This document shows positions 36,914 to 48,085 of a stretch of 64,000 nt of DNA, one piece after another. This stretch comes from Trichuris trichiura (taxonomy: Eukaryota > Nematoda > Enoplea > Trichinellida > Trichuridae), in NCBI GenBank assembly GCA_037903355.1, contig JBAJFE010000037.1, positions 806,001 through 870,000 of the forward strand. The letters are read 5' to 3'. The notes below the pieces were generated by a model. It was not told the origin of the DNA. It was given only the letters and a program-made list of their open reading frames with translations, and made no database searches. Numbering within the stretch: position 1 is the stretch's first letter; each line of letters opens with the position of its first letter. Both the position numbers and the translations under genes were made by a program.

Positions 36914-37610
36914 GTGGATAGCGAACTGAATAACGAAGTTCTTTTTCATAAACTGGAAATTGTGAAATGGAAAGATGCACGGGAGATAAGAGTCTATCGG
37001 CACATAACGGGATCCACTATGTGTATAAAGTACTCATTCCCCCGGCTGACGGAACTTCTATCTAGTATGGTATCCTGGCCAAGTAACAATAACACTAAGG
37101 AGTTTTTGATACACCGAACAGGTGTACTGACGATTTAACAGAAGTGACTTAGAGAAAAAATCGCGGCACTGATAGATCCGCGGTAGGATAAGGCCTCTCC
37201 CCATATAATACAGCTGGATGGGAGAGAAAATCTAAAGTTACCTAGTTAAGAAAGTGAACCTCACGGACTGTACCAGAGCTTGCTCACGGAACCCTTTCTT
37301 TCGGCAGCAACAATGAGATCGAAATCGTTTGCATTAGTGCGCTGCAATAGTCTACGAAATTAGGGGTGGGTATTCAGTCCTTTGCATTGGAAAAATGAGA
37401 AATATCCTTCCCAATAGTTTTAAGCGGAATGGAAACTACTTTCGGCAATGTAAGAACATCACAGACGCGCTCAAAAAAATAAATAAAGGTCAATCTTGCA
37501 GATCCTTATATCTGGTTCAACGAACGCTTCTGGAAAAAAACCATAACGGCATCTACACTCATCCGACATGCGGAAAAACGCTATGTCCCGCGAAATCCTA
37601 ACGAACTTTG
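36914..37610 (+). mobile_element. PLE reverse-transcriptase fragment
   Basis: KLEIVKWKDAREIRVYR, and in another frame SSHTPDGTK, correspond in order to the post-YVDD PLE region usually seen as FLDTEIVR..TKVYRKPT..SHTP. Further on, FKRNGNYFRQC fits the NGYP-type helix that follows. Frameshifts and stops are frequent. No endonuclease part is recognisable. Confidence 0.45.
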
Positions 37611-39066
37611 CATAGGAAGGCAATGTATACTCATAAAACTAAAGCAACTAGAGAAAGGCCTAGATGAAACGAACGCGAAGGCATTAACCTAAGAAACAGC
37701 AGCCTAGGCATCACTGAAAAACTGCTCCAGCCAAAAGGAAATCTATCAAACTCACATTTTGTTTCCCGTCTTGAAGGAGAGATATTGTGAAAAGATTTGG
37801 CGAAGTAGCGAACGTGAGAGAGGAAACTATACTAAAGTAATGGCACGTAAAGTAAGAAAAGCATATTAGACTTCGTTTACACGATGAAGGACAACCATGA
37901 AAATTATGACATGTCAACGTGATTTCGCAAGGCGCAATTGAAGTGGTATTTTTGTCCTCGTTAAGACATTTAACCATAACGTTGCTCGCAATTGCTATCG
38001 ACTTTAACGAATCCGGCGAAGACGGAGTGCCATTTGTCGACGAGGACAGTTGGGTCATCAGCTAACGAACACTGAGTGTGGACATGCCACTTTCGTAAAA
38101 TGAAAAGAAGACCGTAGAGTTTTCAAGGCTTATAAGTCGATGAGAACTTTAAATGCGTTGCTATTCTCATTATAAAAATCAGAAAGCTCCTGTTAGGGCG
38201 AAGGAATAAAATGACGAGCATCTATCGTAAAATAAAAATTTCTACGATGTGGAAACCTAAGGAGTCGTTAAGCAGTGTTAGGTATTGAATCTAAACTATG
38301 AGAGACGTGATTTCGTAACAGGAGCGTAAAAACGTGTTGCTTTGTACGGATGCAAAGTGTCTCTATAAACCTTTACCGACAGTGCTGATGTGGAGAACGA
38401 CTCCTGTCTATCAGAGGCAAGCAGTTGTCTAAAAGGTAAAAAATTGCTATTCCGCCACGTTCACAAAGAATACTCATTGACTGCTTATTTGCTGGACCGC
38501 TTATAGAAGAGGAAAGAAAAGAACGGTCAAAAAAAGTAAAGCCAGAGGATACTAATGAAGGAAGAAAATTAAGAAACAAAAGTCCGTTTAATAAAAATGG
38601 TGATAACAAATGTTTTGTACCCAACAAAAAAAGAAAATAGGTTCAAAGAAAGGGAACAGACTACAGAAAAAAGCCACCTGAGAGACTATTCATTTGCATC
38701 TGCGTCAGATTACCTCCAAATGGGAACATAAGTGCAATTTAAATCTCTATTCATCATCCACTGTTTCTCCCTTTATCAGCTTTGCCCTGGATTTTGGATA
38801 AGGAGCGTCCGGAGTGGATGACGACGTGACAGAGTTTTAAAGAAACAGATTGCTTCCGTACAAAGCAATCAATTGCTAGAATGGGTCATTACAAGAACCG
38901 TTTTCTGCTGTTCATATCCAATCACAAATTGTTCATTGTGCTTCATTTAGATGCTGACTATTTACATGCTGCTGAGTAAACTGTTGCGTCTTAAGGCAAG
39001 TACTTTTTGAAGTAATTGAACAACAGTTAGCGGACTAAGAGTATTAATAATTTACGTCTTCTTTGC
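37611..39066. other. no recognised feature
   Basis: AT-rich; ORFs of 84-115 codons on the minus strand (37711-38058, 38373-38627) lack recognised motifs and read as low-complexity Ser/Leu-rich sequence. Confidence 0.45.
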
Positions 39067-39515
39067 TTTCCATTATGTCATATACACTGAATGACAACTT
39101 TAAAGCAGTAAGAACATATTAATTTTCATTGGGTAACTATTCTTTCTGATATTTTCAACCAATAATTACTTATTAATTACTTTTGTGCAAACGTATTGTA
39201 CACAACGCTAGCCGCTATTATACCTCCTAAGCTCTTACGTTAAAGCACTAATAATGGGTTCTAAAAGCAAATTTATCGCTTATTCTCTCTAGGTCAACTT
39301 CAAAATGATCATTCATATGCTAAGAGAAACAATAAATTTTAAAAACATTTCTTACCTGAAGTTGTTTGTCGTTCTTCGAGTTTCTGTCGCGGTTGTTTCG
39401 CGTTCGCTTTTGTGGCGTGACTTCGAAATGCAAATTTTTCCATGGTTGACTGTGACGATGAAGGTCAATGAACGTTAACATGCACAGAAGGCAACGGAAA
39501 ATGTAAATAACGGAG
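39067..39515. repeat. direct repeat A, first copy
   Basis: About 440 bp, beginning CCATTATGTCATATACACTG, is repeated with roughly 90% identity at 40479-40925. Both contain blocks such as CAACCAATAATTACTTATT and TTTTTCCATGGTTGACTGTG. Confidence 0.85.
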
Positions 39516-39519
39516 ATAA

Positions 39520-40470
39520 ACCGAAACGTTTTTGCGGATTGGCAACCCGTTCATTAAATCAATGTTTATTCCATAAACGTCGCGTAGCTTTCGTGCCTTT
39601 CCGGGGCCCGTCATCAGCGCGAAGTGTACCGCCCGTCGAGTCGATCATTATGTTAGCAAGCCGCTCCGTCCGACCAGCCTTGGCAGAGACATCAGCCGTC
39701 AGCTCCATCTTGACCCGTCGGGGATTGGTCCCACCTAGTCAGTCAGACTTCGCGGCGAGCATCCAAACCGACTTTTCACGACGGCGGCAACACTCACAAA
39801 GAGCCACAACGATCCTACAAACGAAATACACCGGTCTGTTTTAAACAGACGGGGTTTATACTGCCATCCTTGCCGAGTCTTTACCTTCTTTCTTCCGCGC
39901 CTCTCGTTGTTCTCCTTGTACTTGCGTGCCAGCAAACACATTTTAATTTAATTTTCTGTCTTCCTTTTTCTTTCCCAACGGGTGCATTTTTTTAAACTGA
40001 AACGTTTTTGCGGATTGGCAACCCGTTCATTAAATCAACGTTTATTCCATAAACGTCTCGTAGCTTTCAGGCCTCTCCGAAGTCCATCATCAGCGCAGTG
40101 TGTGCCGCCCGCCGGGTCGGTCTTTATGTTAGCAAACCGCTCCATCCGACCGACCTTGACGGCGACCTCAGCCGTCAGGTCCATCTTGACCCGTCGGGCC
40201 TTGGTCCCGCCTAGTCAGTCAGACTTCGCGACGAGCACCCAAACCGACCTTCCACGACGGCAGCAACACTAACAAAGAGCCACAACGATCCTACAAACGA
40301 AATACAAAAGTTGATTTGGTTGCTCTAGGTCGACTGACTAGGTGGGACCAAGGCCGGACGGGTCAAGATGGACCTGACGGCTGAGGTCTCCGCTAAGGTC
40401 GGTCAGACAGAGCGGATTGCTAACATAAAGACCGACCTGACGGGCGGCACACTGCGCTGATAATGGAAAG
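39520..40470 (-). mobile_element. three copies of a PLE-tail-bearing sequence (two direct, one inverted)
   Basis: Segments 39530-39835 and 40010-40310 are direct copies, and 40313-40462 is an inverted partial copy. The two full copies carry hammerhead-like cores on the minus strand with the canonical CTGATGA: at 39589-39617 (stem GGGCC/GGCAC) and at 40065-40093 (stem GGACT/AGGCC), each followed by GAAAGCTACG. Downstream of each core a GTTTATggaATAAAC hairpin is conserved. No coding part is recognisable. Confidence 0.65.
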
Positions 40471-40478
40471 TAATTCCA

Positions 40479-40925
40479 TTATGTCATGTACACTGAATGA
40501 CAATTTCAAAGCAGTAAGAACATTAATTTTCGTTGGGAAAACTATTCTTTCCGATCTTTTCAACCAATAATTACTTATTAATTATTCTTATGCAAACGTG
40601 TTGTACACAACGCCAGTCGCTATTATACTAAATCTAACTATACTTCTACCTCCTAAGTTCTTACGGTAAAGCACTAATAATGGCTTCTAAAAGCAAATTT
40701 ATCGCTTATTCTCTCAAGTTCAACTTTAAAAATGATCACTCATATTCTAAGAGAAACATGATAACTTTTAAAAGCACTTCTTACCTGAAGTTGTCGTTCG
40801 TCGTTCTTCAAGTTCCTGTCGCGGTTGGTTTGCGTTCGCTTTTGTGGTGTGATGTCGAAATGCGAATTTTTCCATGGTTGACTGTGGCGATGAACGTCAA
40901 TGAACCTTAACATGTATAGAAAGGC
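40479..40925. repeat. direct repeat A, second copy
   Basis: Partner of 39067-39515. It diverges at its right end, where it reads into AAAGGCGACTTTCGCCACC, which recurs at 41498. Confidence 0.85.
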
Positions 40926-40951
40926 GACTTTCGCCACCACGTTTCTCTATA

Positions 40952-42016
40952 TGGTAGCGTTGGCATAATCTCTTTTACACTAAAAACCACTTGAACTATG
41001 CCGCGGCAGCTCGCCGATAAGCTTATCACATCGCAAATGATTTGCATGGAACACTTCTTATCTTTTCGCCAAAGCTATAGCAATAGCTGTTCTTATCAGT
41101 ATTACACGTCCGTTTTTCGTAGATAGACTGCGTTTGCCTTGCCAAGCGTCATGAAGATTTTCGTACAGATTCGGTCAATTGAGAGATTTTGCAAGAAAGG
41201 TTTTATGCTTTCATTAACAGGTCGTGGTTCACTCAACAAAGCAGTCGTCGAATATTAACCATCTGTGCTGTGAAACCTATCTTTTCTGAACCAGCAGACT
41301 CCAGTGACGTACACGTTTGGACGATGTGACCGGTTAAGAAACTCATCGAATTGACGAGATGCATTTAAAACTTGCGCGTTTTTCATTCTCGCTACGCCTG
41401 TACAATTCGTAGTTGGGCGAAAGTCGCCAAACGACGTTAACATACAGAAGGCGACGGAAAATGTAAATAACGCAGATATAGAGAAACGTGGTGGCAGAAA
41501 GGCGACTTTCGCCACCACGTTTCTCTGTATCTGCGTTATTTACGTTTTCGTTCAACTACGAACTGTACAGGCGTAGCGAGAATGGAAAACGTGCAAGTTT
41601 TAAATGCATCTCGTCAATTCGATGAGTTTCTTAACCGGTCACGTCGTCCGATCGTGTACGTCACTGGAGTCTGCTGGTTCAGAAAAAATAGGTTTCCGAG
41701 CAAAGATGGTTAATATTCGACGACTGTTTTGTTGAGTGCACCATGACCTGTTAATGAAAGCATAAAACCTTTTTTGCAAAACTTCTCAAATGACCGAACC
41801 TGTACGAAAATCTTCGCGACGTTTGGCAAGGCAAAAGCAGTCTACCTACGAAAAGCGGACGTGTAATACTGATAAGAACAGCTATTGCAACAGCTCTGGC
41901 GAAAAGATAAGAAGTGTTCCATGCAAATTATTTGCGATGTGATAATCTTATCGGCGAGCTGCCGTGGCATAGTTCAAGTGATTTTTAGTGTAAAAGAGAT
42001 TATGCCAACGCTACCA
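40952..42016. repeat. 1.06-kb near-palindrome (foldback element)
   Basis: Arms of roughly 470 bp (40952-41418 and 41552-42016) are inverted copies beginning TGGTAGCGTTGGCATAATC. The centre is itself a hairpin (41453-41495 with 41510-41551), so the two halves pair along almost their full length apart from about 35 extra bases on the left. No ORF of interest and no convincing target duplication were found. Confidence 0.9.
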
Positions 42017-43389
42017 AATAATTGCTTATCGTCGCGAAAACCGTAAATGTTAAAGAAATCTGTTACAAGAGGACTATTGGATATTAACGTTGTGTGCGCA
42101 TGATCAAATTATAGTTTACCAAGCGCTCACCTAAAGAACAGAATGGATAGTGCCTTCGCCGAAATGTGTTGAAAAACAGGCTTTTCATCCACCAATAGAA
42201 CGTAACTTTTGAGACCTACCAGTAGCCGTCTTTGGCACAATGCGAAATGGCGTAAGTATGAAAAAGAAGAGGACCCTGAATAGGGTTAAATATTGATCAG
42301 TTAAGTAAATATTTGTCAATAAATCGTGCAGGAAGCTTTGCTACAAATCGAGGAATGAAACTATGGTGAAATCAGGTCAAGTGGAGGACAGTAGCTTGTG
42401 CAAATATGGAAACAAGGTACCTATACGTAACGCTTCCCATTACCTGCTTGCATCTGCGTACCGATACAGTTCGCAGCGTCATTTCTCGTTCCAACGGGGT
42501 CAAGCTTAAGCCTAAGGGATAAGAATTACACGAAAAGTGCTTGGGGACCAGATTACAGGACTTTTAAACCTAAGCGTAACTTAGGAGATTACTAGAACAA
42601 AAGATAAGAGCGCGAAGTCGGTAGTCCATGAGACGAGGCAAATCAGAATGGCCCAAAAGTTGGCTTTTTGTTTAATTCTCTCTCGTCTGGTTTGCTTTCT
42701 TTTCCTTACTTTTTCTTTTTTTGTGATTCGGCTTTTTTCTTCCTGACTTTTTTCTTCGTCTTCATTGCACTGTCCCTTTCTGTTCGTTGTGGGTGTGCCA
42801 TTCATTTCGGTCTGCCGCAAGTCTACTGCTTGACATTGTCACTCTTCGACCTGCTCTTCTGTGCGTTTTTCTGATTTCTAACTTTTTCCTATTTCGTTTG
42901 TTGCTATTCGCTCTCTATTTTTTGATCTTCATTCATGCTTTCTTGTTCTCTTCTGCTTTCAGTTATTCCTTCGTTTTTTGCTTCATTTTTCCAGTTTTTC
43001 TTCTTACATATCCATTTTGGTAAATTCTTTGCTTCTTCGCTTCATTCTGTCATATTTCTGTTTTTTTCTATTTATCTGTTTTGGTAGCACCACCTTTTCT
43101 TCTCCGATGTTCTCGCTACTTCAAAATCTTTTATTATTGGGTTTGCCTCTTGTCTGCTTCTACCCACTTTCTAATGAGTACTTAAGTCTGTCACGTGTCC
43201 ATTGGTTTTTTGTTCGTTTGCCATTACGCATTGCTGTGTTGATGGTATGTTGTAGGTGGTAAAATCTGTGCGCTCAATTGGCAAAGAAAGAAAACTGTCT
43301 TCTGTGTTTTCAAGAAATTGGATTGACCGTCGATAACAACTTTTTCTAGCAAGAAGCTTTGAACATTAGTTAGCGATACAACGCGAAGA
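42017..43389. other. intergenic, with a 480-bp pyrimidine-rich tract
   Basis: From 42660 to about 43140 the plus strand is strongly T/C-rich, producing hydrophobic Phe/Leu/Ser frames on plus and Lys/Arg/Glu frames on minus. I treat both as composition effects. The remainder has no recognised feature. Confidence 0.5.
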
Positions 43390-43873
43390 GTTTATGCCAG
43401 GGGTGGGGAACGTCTGGCCCGCGAGACCATTCCATCCGGTCCTCGAAACATTCCCTCTCACACACTGAGGCAACCGCACATGGATGCGAGATTCAGCGAA
43501 ATGTGACTGTGGGAGCTTATTTTTTGAAAATGCGATAAACGTATTGTATGTGAATCTCAGTAATAACATAAATCTTGCGTAACAAACAGAGAGCATCAGG
43601 CTGGCTAGGAAGACTGCCCTGCTGTCGGCTCTCTGTCGACAAACCGATGTCGTTAGTGTTCAGAGGCAAGCAGTAGGCAGCACTAGTGTGCGCATCGGTA
43701 GCGGAGACCACTGGCCGCCTACTGACCCAAAGTATTATTCTTATCTCGCCTTATCGCTTTGTTCGAAGGGTGACTCAAATGAACATACGTGCAAACAAAG
43801 TAGGCTATGTTCTTTGGTGGAGTATTCTGTACGGCCCGCGGAAGCAAAAAGGTTCCCCAGCCCCGGTTTATGC
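43390..43873. mobile_element. non-autonomous hAT element, 468 bp, with 8-bp target-site duplication
   Basis: The element at 43398-43865 lies between exact GTTTATGC copies (43390-43397 and 43866-43873). Its ends are CAGGGGTGGGGAAC and, reverse-complemented from the right, CGGGGCTGGGGAAC, followed inward by GGCCCGCG on both sides, very like well-known hAT termini. No transposase remains. Confidence 0.92.
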
Positions 43874-45105
43874 AATAATTACATGTAGTTAATCAGTGTC
43901 GCATGCAGGGAAAACCCAGAACACGTCACTCCTTAGATTCACGGAACCGTTGTGAGAGTAAGTGCGACATACTAATGGAAACAATGACCCTAATGAAAGC
44001 TGTTATCAAGGAGAGAAAAGCCCAAACTCGCAGACGTAACTGCTCCTAGATCAAGTAATTAAAGCAGCTACGTTTATAGACTATCGTGGTCAGACACCCT
44101 ACAGCCCACGATACCATGTCCAAAGTAATAGTTTTCTTAGGGTAAGAAGGTATTTTTAATGTGATGTATTAAGCTTTGAATTTTTGGCATTTTTGTAAAA
44201 GTTTTAAGAAATTACTTTCCTTTCTATAAAATAATTTTTCAGAACCGTTCGTTCTAATAGTAACTTTACTTAGTCTGGACAGGGAGCTTAAGTCAGCAAA
44301 GTACAGACAATAAAATCGGCCGCTATGTCTAATTTTATGACAGCTCAATACTTCTTAATACGTTTAAAATAAGCAAAACTTCGCTTAGTTGTGTGACACT
44401 CACGTCGTTGTGCACTCTATTATTGCTAGAGAAGAATGACTCAGAGACGTCAGAAACGCTTGTACAAAGTATCGAACTAAATCTTCGATGAAAATTATTA
44501 ATACTAGCACTGTGTACGTCATTTCACACTTTTGTTAACTTTAGAAAATTATGATGCGGACGACACTTAAGCCTTTTGATTAAAATAAGCAAAATTTCCA
44601 TTTGAACGACCTTTCGGCAAAGTCTTAAAACATCAAGTTCTGGAGTTCCTCATTTTCTCACAAATCTAATAACGCATACATATATGAAGGTCACAACGCA
44701 CAAGATAAGTGGAAGGAAGACAACTGTCGAAAAAAAAAACTGGCAACATAAAACCCAAGACATTTTGACTTCTATGTAATGAAGACAATAGATTAGTCAC
44801 TTCGCGTACAAGAGTCTAATGACTGATGAAAGAGTCTACATGTAGGAATTGTACATGCAACAACACTAAATGCCAATAGCGAAATAAACAGAGAGAAATA
44901 AAGATACGATAAAAGGTCGTTCAAAAGAATTTTTGAATCTAACATTTACTGAAATGCCTGGTAATGGGCGCGACGTTTTAAGTGAACCCGACGAAAGTAC
45001 TGTTTCCACCGTCATTGTGCTTGTAACTGCTGAGCTATCCGATAATGCTGTTCACCGGATTTGTCATCGCCTAAGCGAAACCCCAGCCAGTAGGTGGTTT
45101 GGTAA
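43874..45105. other. no recognised feature
   Basis: AT-rich intergenic DNA without recognised ORFs or repeats. Confidence 0.5.
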
Positions 45106-45177
45106 TTAGGGAAGAAACTATATATAGTGCAAGTAGTTTTCTTGAGCTAAAAAAGCTATATATAGTCTCTTCCCTAA
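45106..45177. repeat. 72-bp inverted repeat, MITE-like, with adjacent partial copy
   Basis: TTAGGGAAGA(A)ACTATATATAG is mirrored by CTATATATAGT(C)TCTTCCCTAA. A diverged copy of the left half plus interior (GAAACTATATATTGCAGG) follows at about 45190-45230. Confidence 0.8.
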
Positions 45178-45689
45178 AAAGATAGGAAAGAAACTATATA
45201 TTGCAGGTAGTTTTCCTGAGCTTTCTGTAGTGCAAGTAGAATATAAGACCATCCGCGAGGGAAATTAGAAGTACAATACCCTAAGAGAACTAATCATGTT
45301 TGAGAAAGCGCCATAACCTATAAGCGTTTTGAAAAAATAAATCACTTGCTTTAATAATAACCTAAAAGAAGGATGAGTAACATTGCTCCATACGCGGTTG
45401 ATTTATGGAATTTACCCATTTGTTAAACAATATTATTTTACCTTTATTTCAGAGCCCTCAGGGTTCTCCTGCTCCCTTTGTTAACGAATTAAAATGCTGT
45501 GACATAAGTTCCGAAATAGAAAAGATATTTTTCAACAAACGAGTCGCTTAGATGAATAAAATATAGCTGTTACAAGGAGCTACGCTTTAGAGGTCGCATT
45601 ACTTGGAACATCGTCTATTCGGTTATTAGTGCCCAATATTTTCATTCCTCCAAATGTACCACGCTGTCTTTAAAGCTACTGTTCACATT
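45178..45689. other. no recognised feature
   Basis: AT-rich sequence next to a PLE 3' end; nothing supported. Confidence 0.4.
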
Positions 45690-46990
45690 TAAACAAACCA
45701 TTTTATTGATCATAATTACAACAACTGCATGGCATTAGGAAGTTACAAGTCCCATCTTCAGCGGTGAGATGTTAGAAAGGAAAAACATGATGGGCGTTAC
45801 AGGCGATTAAATGTTACAGATGTTTTGCACAACTGTATTCCTATAAGATTGGTCCACATGCCACTGATCTCTTTACCTTTGTTTCCGTTAATTATTTCAT
45901 TATGCCTAACAGAAACGCTTTAATCTTTCGTAGTTTCAAGTCATCTTTTTGTCAAATAACTTTGGAAAATAACTGACCGCCACAGTGCGAAGCAGGTTCC
46001 ACTACTCTCGATGCCTTCTTGATTGCTTCATGCTTTGCTGCGTGGGCTTCCGTTTTTCAAGACCTTCCCCTGCATCTTGTTTCATTTCCTTGGAGGTCAG
46101 ACAATGCTTTCTTGCAATGGTTCAGACAACTAAGGTGCTGGTTGAACGTTTGAGATAGGCTGTTGCCTACCTCTCCAAAGTAGAAGACAAAGCAACTGCA
46201 AATCATCTTGTAAACCAATCCTGGCTTCTCTCAATAGGTAACCGTGTTTTTTCATGCCCATCCATAGGCCTCAACAAATACGAGGTTTTGAAATACACTT
46301 TGAGACCAATCTCCTTGCTAATACGCATAATGCTTCCTCCGAAACGTTTGTAGTAAGGCATTACGAACAAGAGACCACTCTGCTTTGATACACCGCTTTC
46401 CGATCTGTAAATTCTCTGCCTTATCACCGAGGAAATTAATCCTCGGTGATAAGGCAGAGAATTTCCAGATCGGAAAGCCTTGGTGGATAGCCTTTGTATA
46501 AAAAAAAATCGCTTTATGTGCCCAACCTCAGCCGTAAGCAGTTTTTCATCACAAATTGATGTTGGACTACCAATCATTCCCGGTAATTGTGCCTGCGACG
46601 AGAAATGTAAATGCCTGTTCAAATATATAGGCTTCCTATAGACCGTCGTTTTAAGCCAACGTCCATCGCTGATGACGAATACGTCAAAAAAGTCTCCCAG
46701 TTTTTTCTTTTTCAATAGTGAAGGAAATGCAGTACAGGAATAGGCTGCTCAGGTCGTTAACAAACGCTTCCTTCTTCCCCATTTGATGACAGCAAAGATG
46801 TCCTTCATGTATAATATGAAAAACGTCGGGGTAATTGCTGCGTCTGCAAAGAAAAAGGCTTTTTCTTCTAGAAATTCCATAAACAATTTCGCTAAAATGG
46901 ACGATAGAGAGATATCAATTTGTGCTTCAATCTTTTGTATGAAAAACTGTTCTTGAAACTGGAAGTAATTAGCTTTTTTCATGCGCTTGT
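45690..46990 (-). mobile_element. Penelope-like retroelement 3' half: RT, linker, GIY-YIG, tail
   Basis: On the minus strand, 46982-46749 gives YFQFQEQFFIQK, LAKLFMEFLEEKAF and YMKDIFAVIK, a YVDD box changed to YMKD. The next frame (46715-46203) reads FFDVFVISDGRWLKTTVYRK, CDEKLLTAEVGHIKR and VMPYYKRFGGSIMRISKEIG, the usual PLE linker. The frame then enters LVYKMICSCFVFYFGEVGNS and LSQTFNQHLSCLNHCKKAL at 46205-46095, the GIY-YIG endonuclease, and on to about 45890. The 3' tail contains TCTTCAG (CTGAAGA on minus) at 45755-45761 with a weak GAAA side. Stops and an inserted palindrome near 46420-46470 show it is inactive. Confidence 0.85.
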
Positions 46991-47390
46991 TTGTTGATGT
47001 GAAAGTTCTTGAGACTGGTCCTTTGTGCTAACGTCGGGTCCGCTTCAAGAGGCTCTTCGAGTGCATTGAGCGCGACATATATGGGGACGCTTGTGAGCCC
47101 CTCCTTTATACGTTGTAACTGAAGATTTCCGAGGGCTCCGATTGTAGATTTTTGATCTCAACGCAGAATTTCTTTACTGTTTTCTACTTACGACGTTCTG
47201 CTTCCAGCTAACGCTCTGACGATCGTTTTCAAATAGGAGCCTAACCGTCCTGCGACGCTTTTTCTACTCGAAATTGCAGGCTTTTCAGAGATGTTCATTT
47301 TGAAACTCCACAGAGCTCTGAACGTTTATTGTTGCCACTGTACGTCATTTCAGACACCTATACATCGCTATACGTCGCGTGTTTCACGTT
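46991..47390. other. spacer between two PLE fragments
   Basis: Probably further decayed PLE sequence from one or both neighbours, but no motif supports an assignment. Confidence 0.35.
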
Positions 47391-47394
47391 CACA

Positions 47395-47770
47395 GTACTC
47401 CAACAGAGAACTGAAGCAATTAAGAAAGCATCGGGCGGAGTGGAGCACGCCTCTTACTGTAACTGTCAATTATTTTTCGAAGTCATTTGCCAAGAAGAGG
47501 ACTTCAAGCTGCGAAAAGCAAAGAGGGCCTTCTTGTTACGCATAATGAGGTGATTAGTTGAGACAAAATAAAAAGATCAGTGATATGTGAACCAATCTTA
47601 TTATAAGAATACAGTTGGACAAAACATTCGGTTGACCCATTTGGCTGCCTATAAAACTCATCATATTCTTCCATTCCAACATTTCACCGCTGAAGACGAA
47701 ACGTGTAACTTCTGAAAGCTACGCAGTTTATATCATTGTTATTAATAAACTGGTTTACGGTTTTATTTTG
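47395..47770 (+). mobile_element. PLE 3' fragment: end of endonuclease plus tail
   Basis: TEAIKKASGGVEHASYCNCQ and LFFEVICQEEDFKLRKAKRA are the C-terminal part of a PLE endonuclease frame, matching the equivalent region of the copy at 45690-46990. The stop is at 47551-47553. A hammerhead-like core follows at 47690-47717 (CTGAAGA, then GAAAGCTACG), with a CAGTTTAT..ATAAACTG hairpin just after it and TAGCTT at about 47777. Confidence 0.75.
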
Positions 47771-48085
47771 AACGATAGCTTAAAAATAGGGAGGTACGTT
47801 TGGAGAAACGAAGAAATTTTTTGAACCTGTTACCAATCAACCAATTTTCAATTAATGCACACAGTTTGTTCGTTTTGTCTTTGACTTTTGGAAAGGATAG
47901 GGCCAATTAAGTGTAAAAATATGCACAATGATTTCATTTCAGGACGTAATGTGAAGATAACTTTTGTCTCTTTATAACCGCAACAATTTTATGAGCTGTA
48001 TATGCAGTAAAAATTATGGGGTAGACACAATGAGTAGAGACAAAAAAAGGGACAATTTTAACACAACAATTTTCTTGACACTTAC

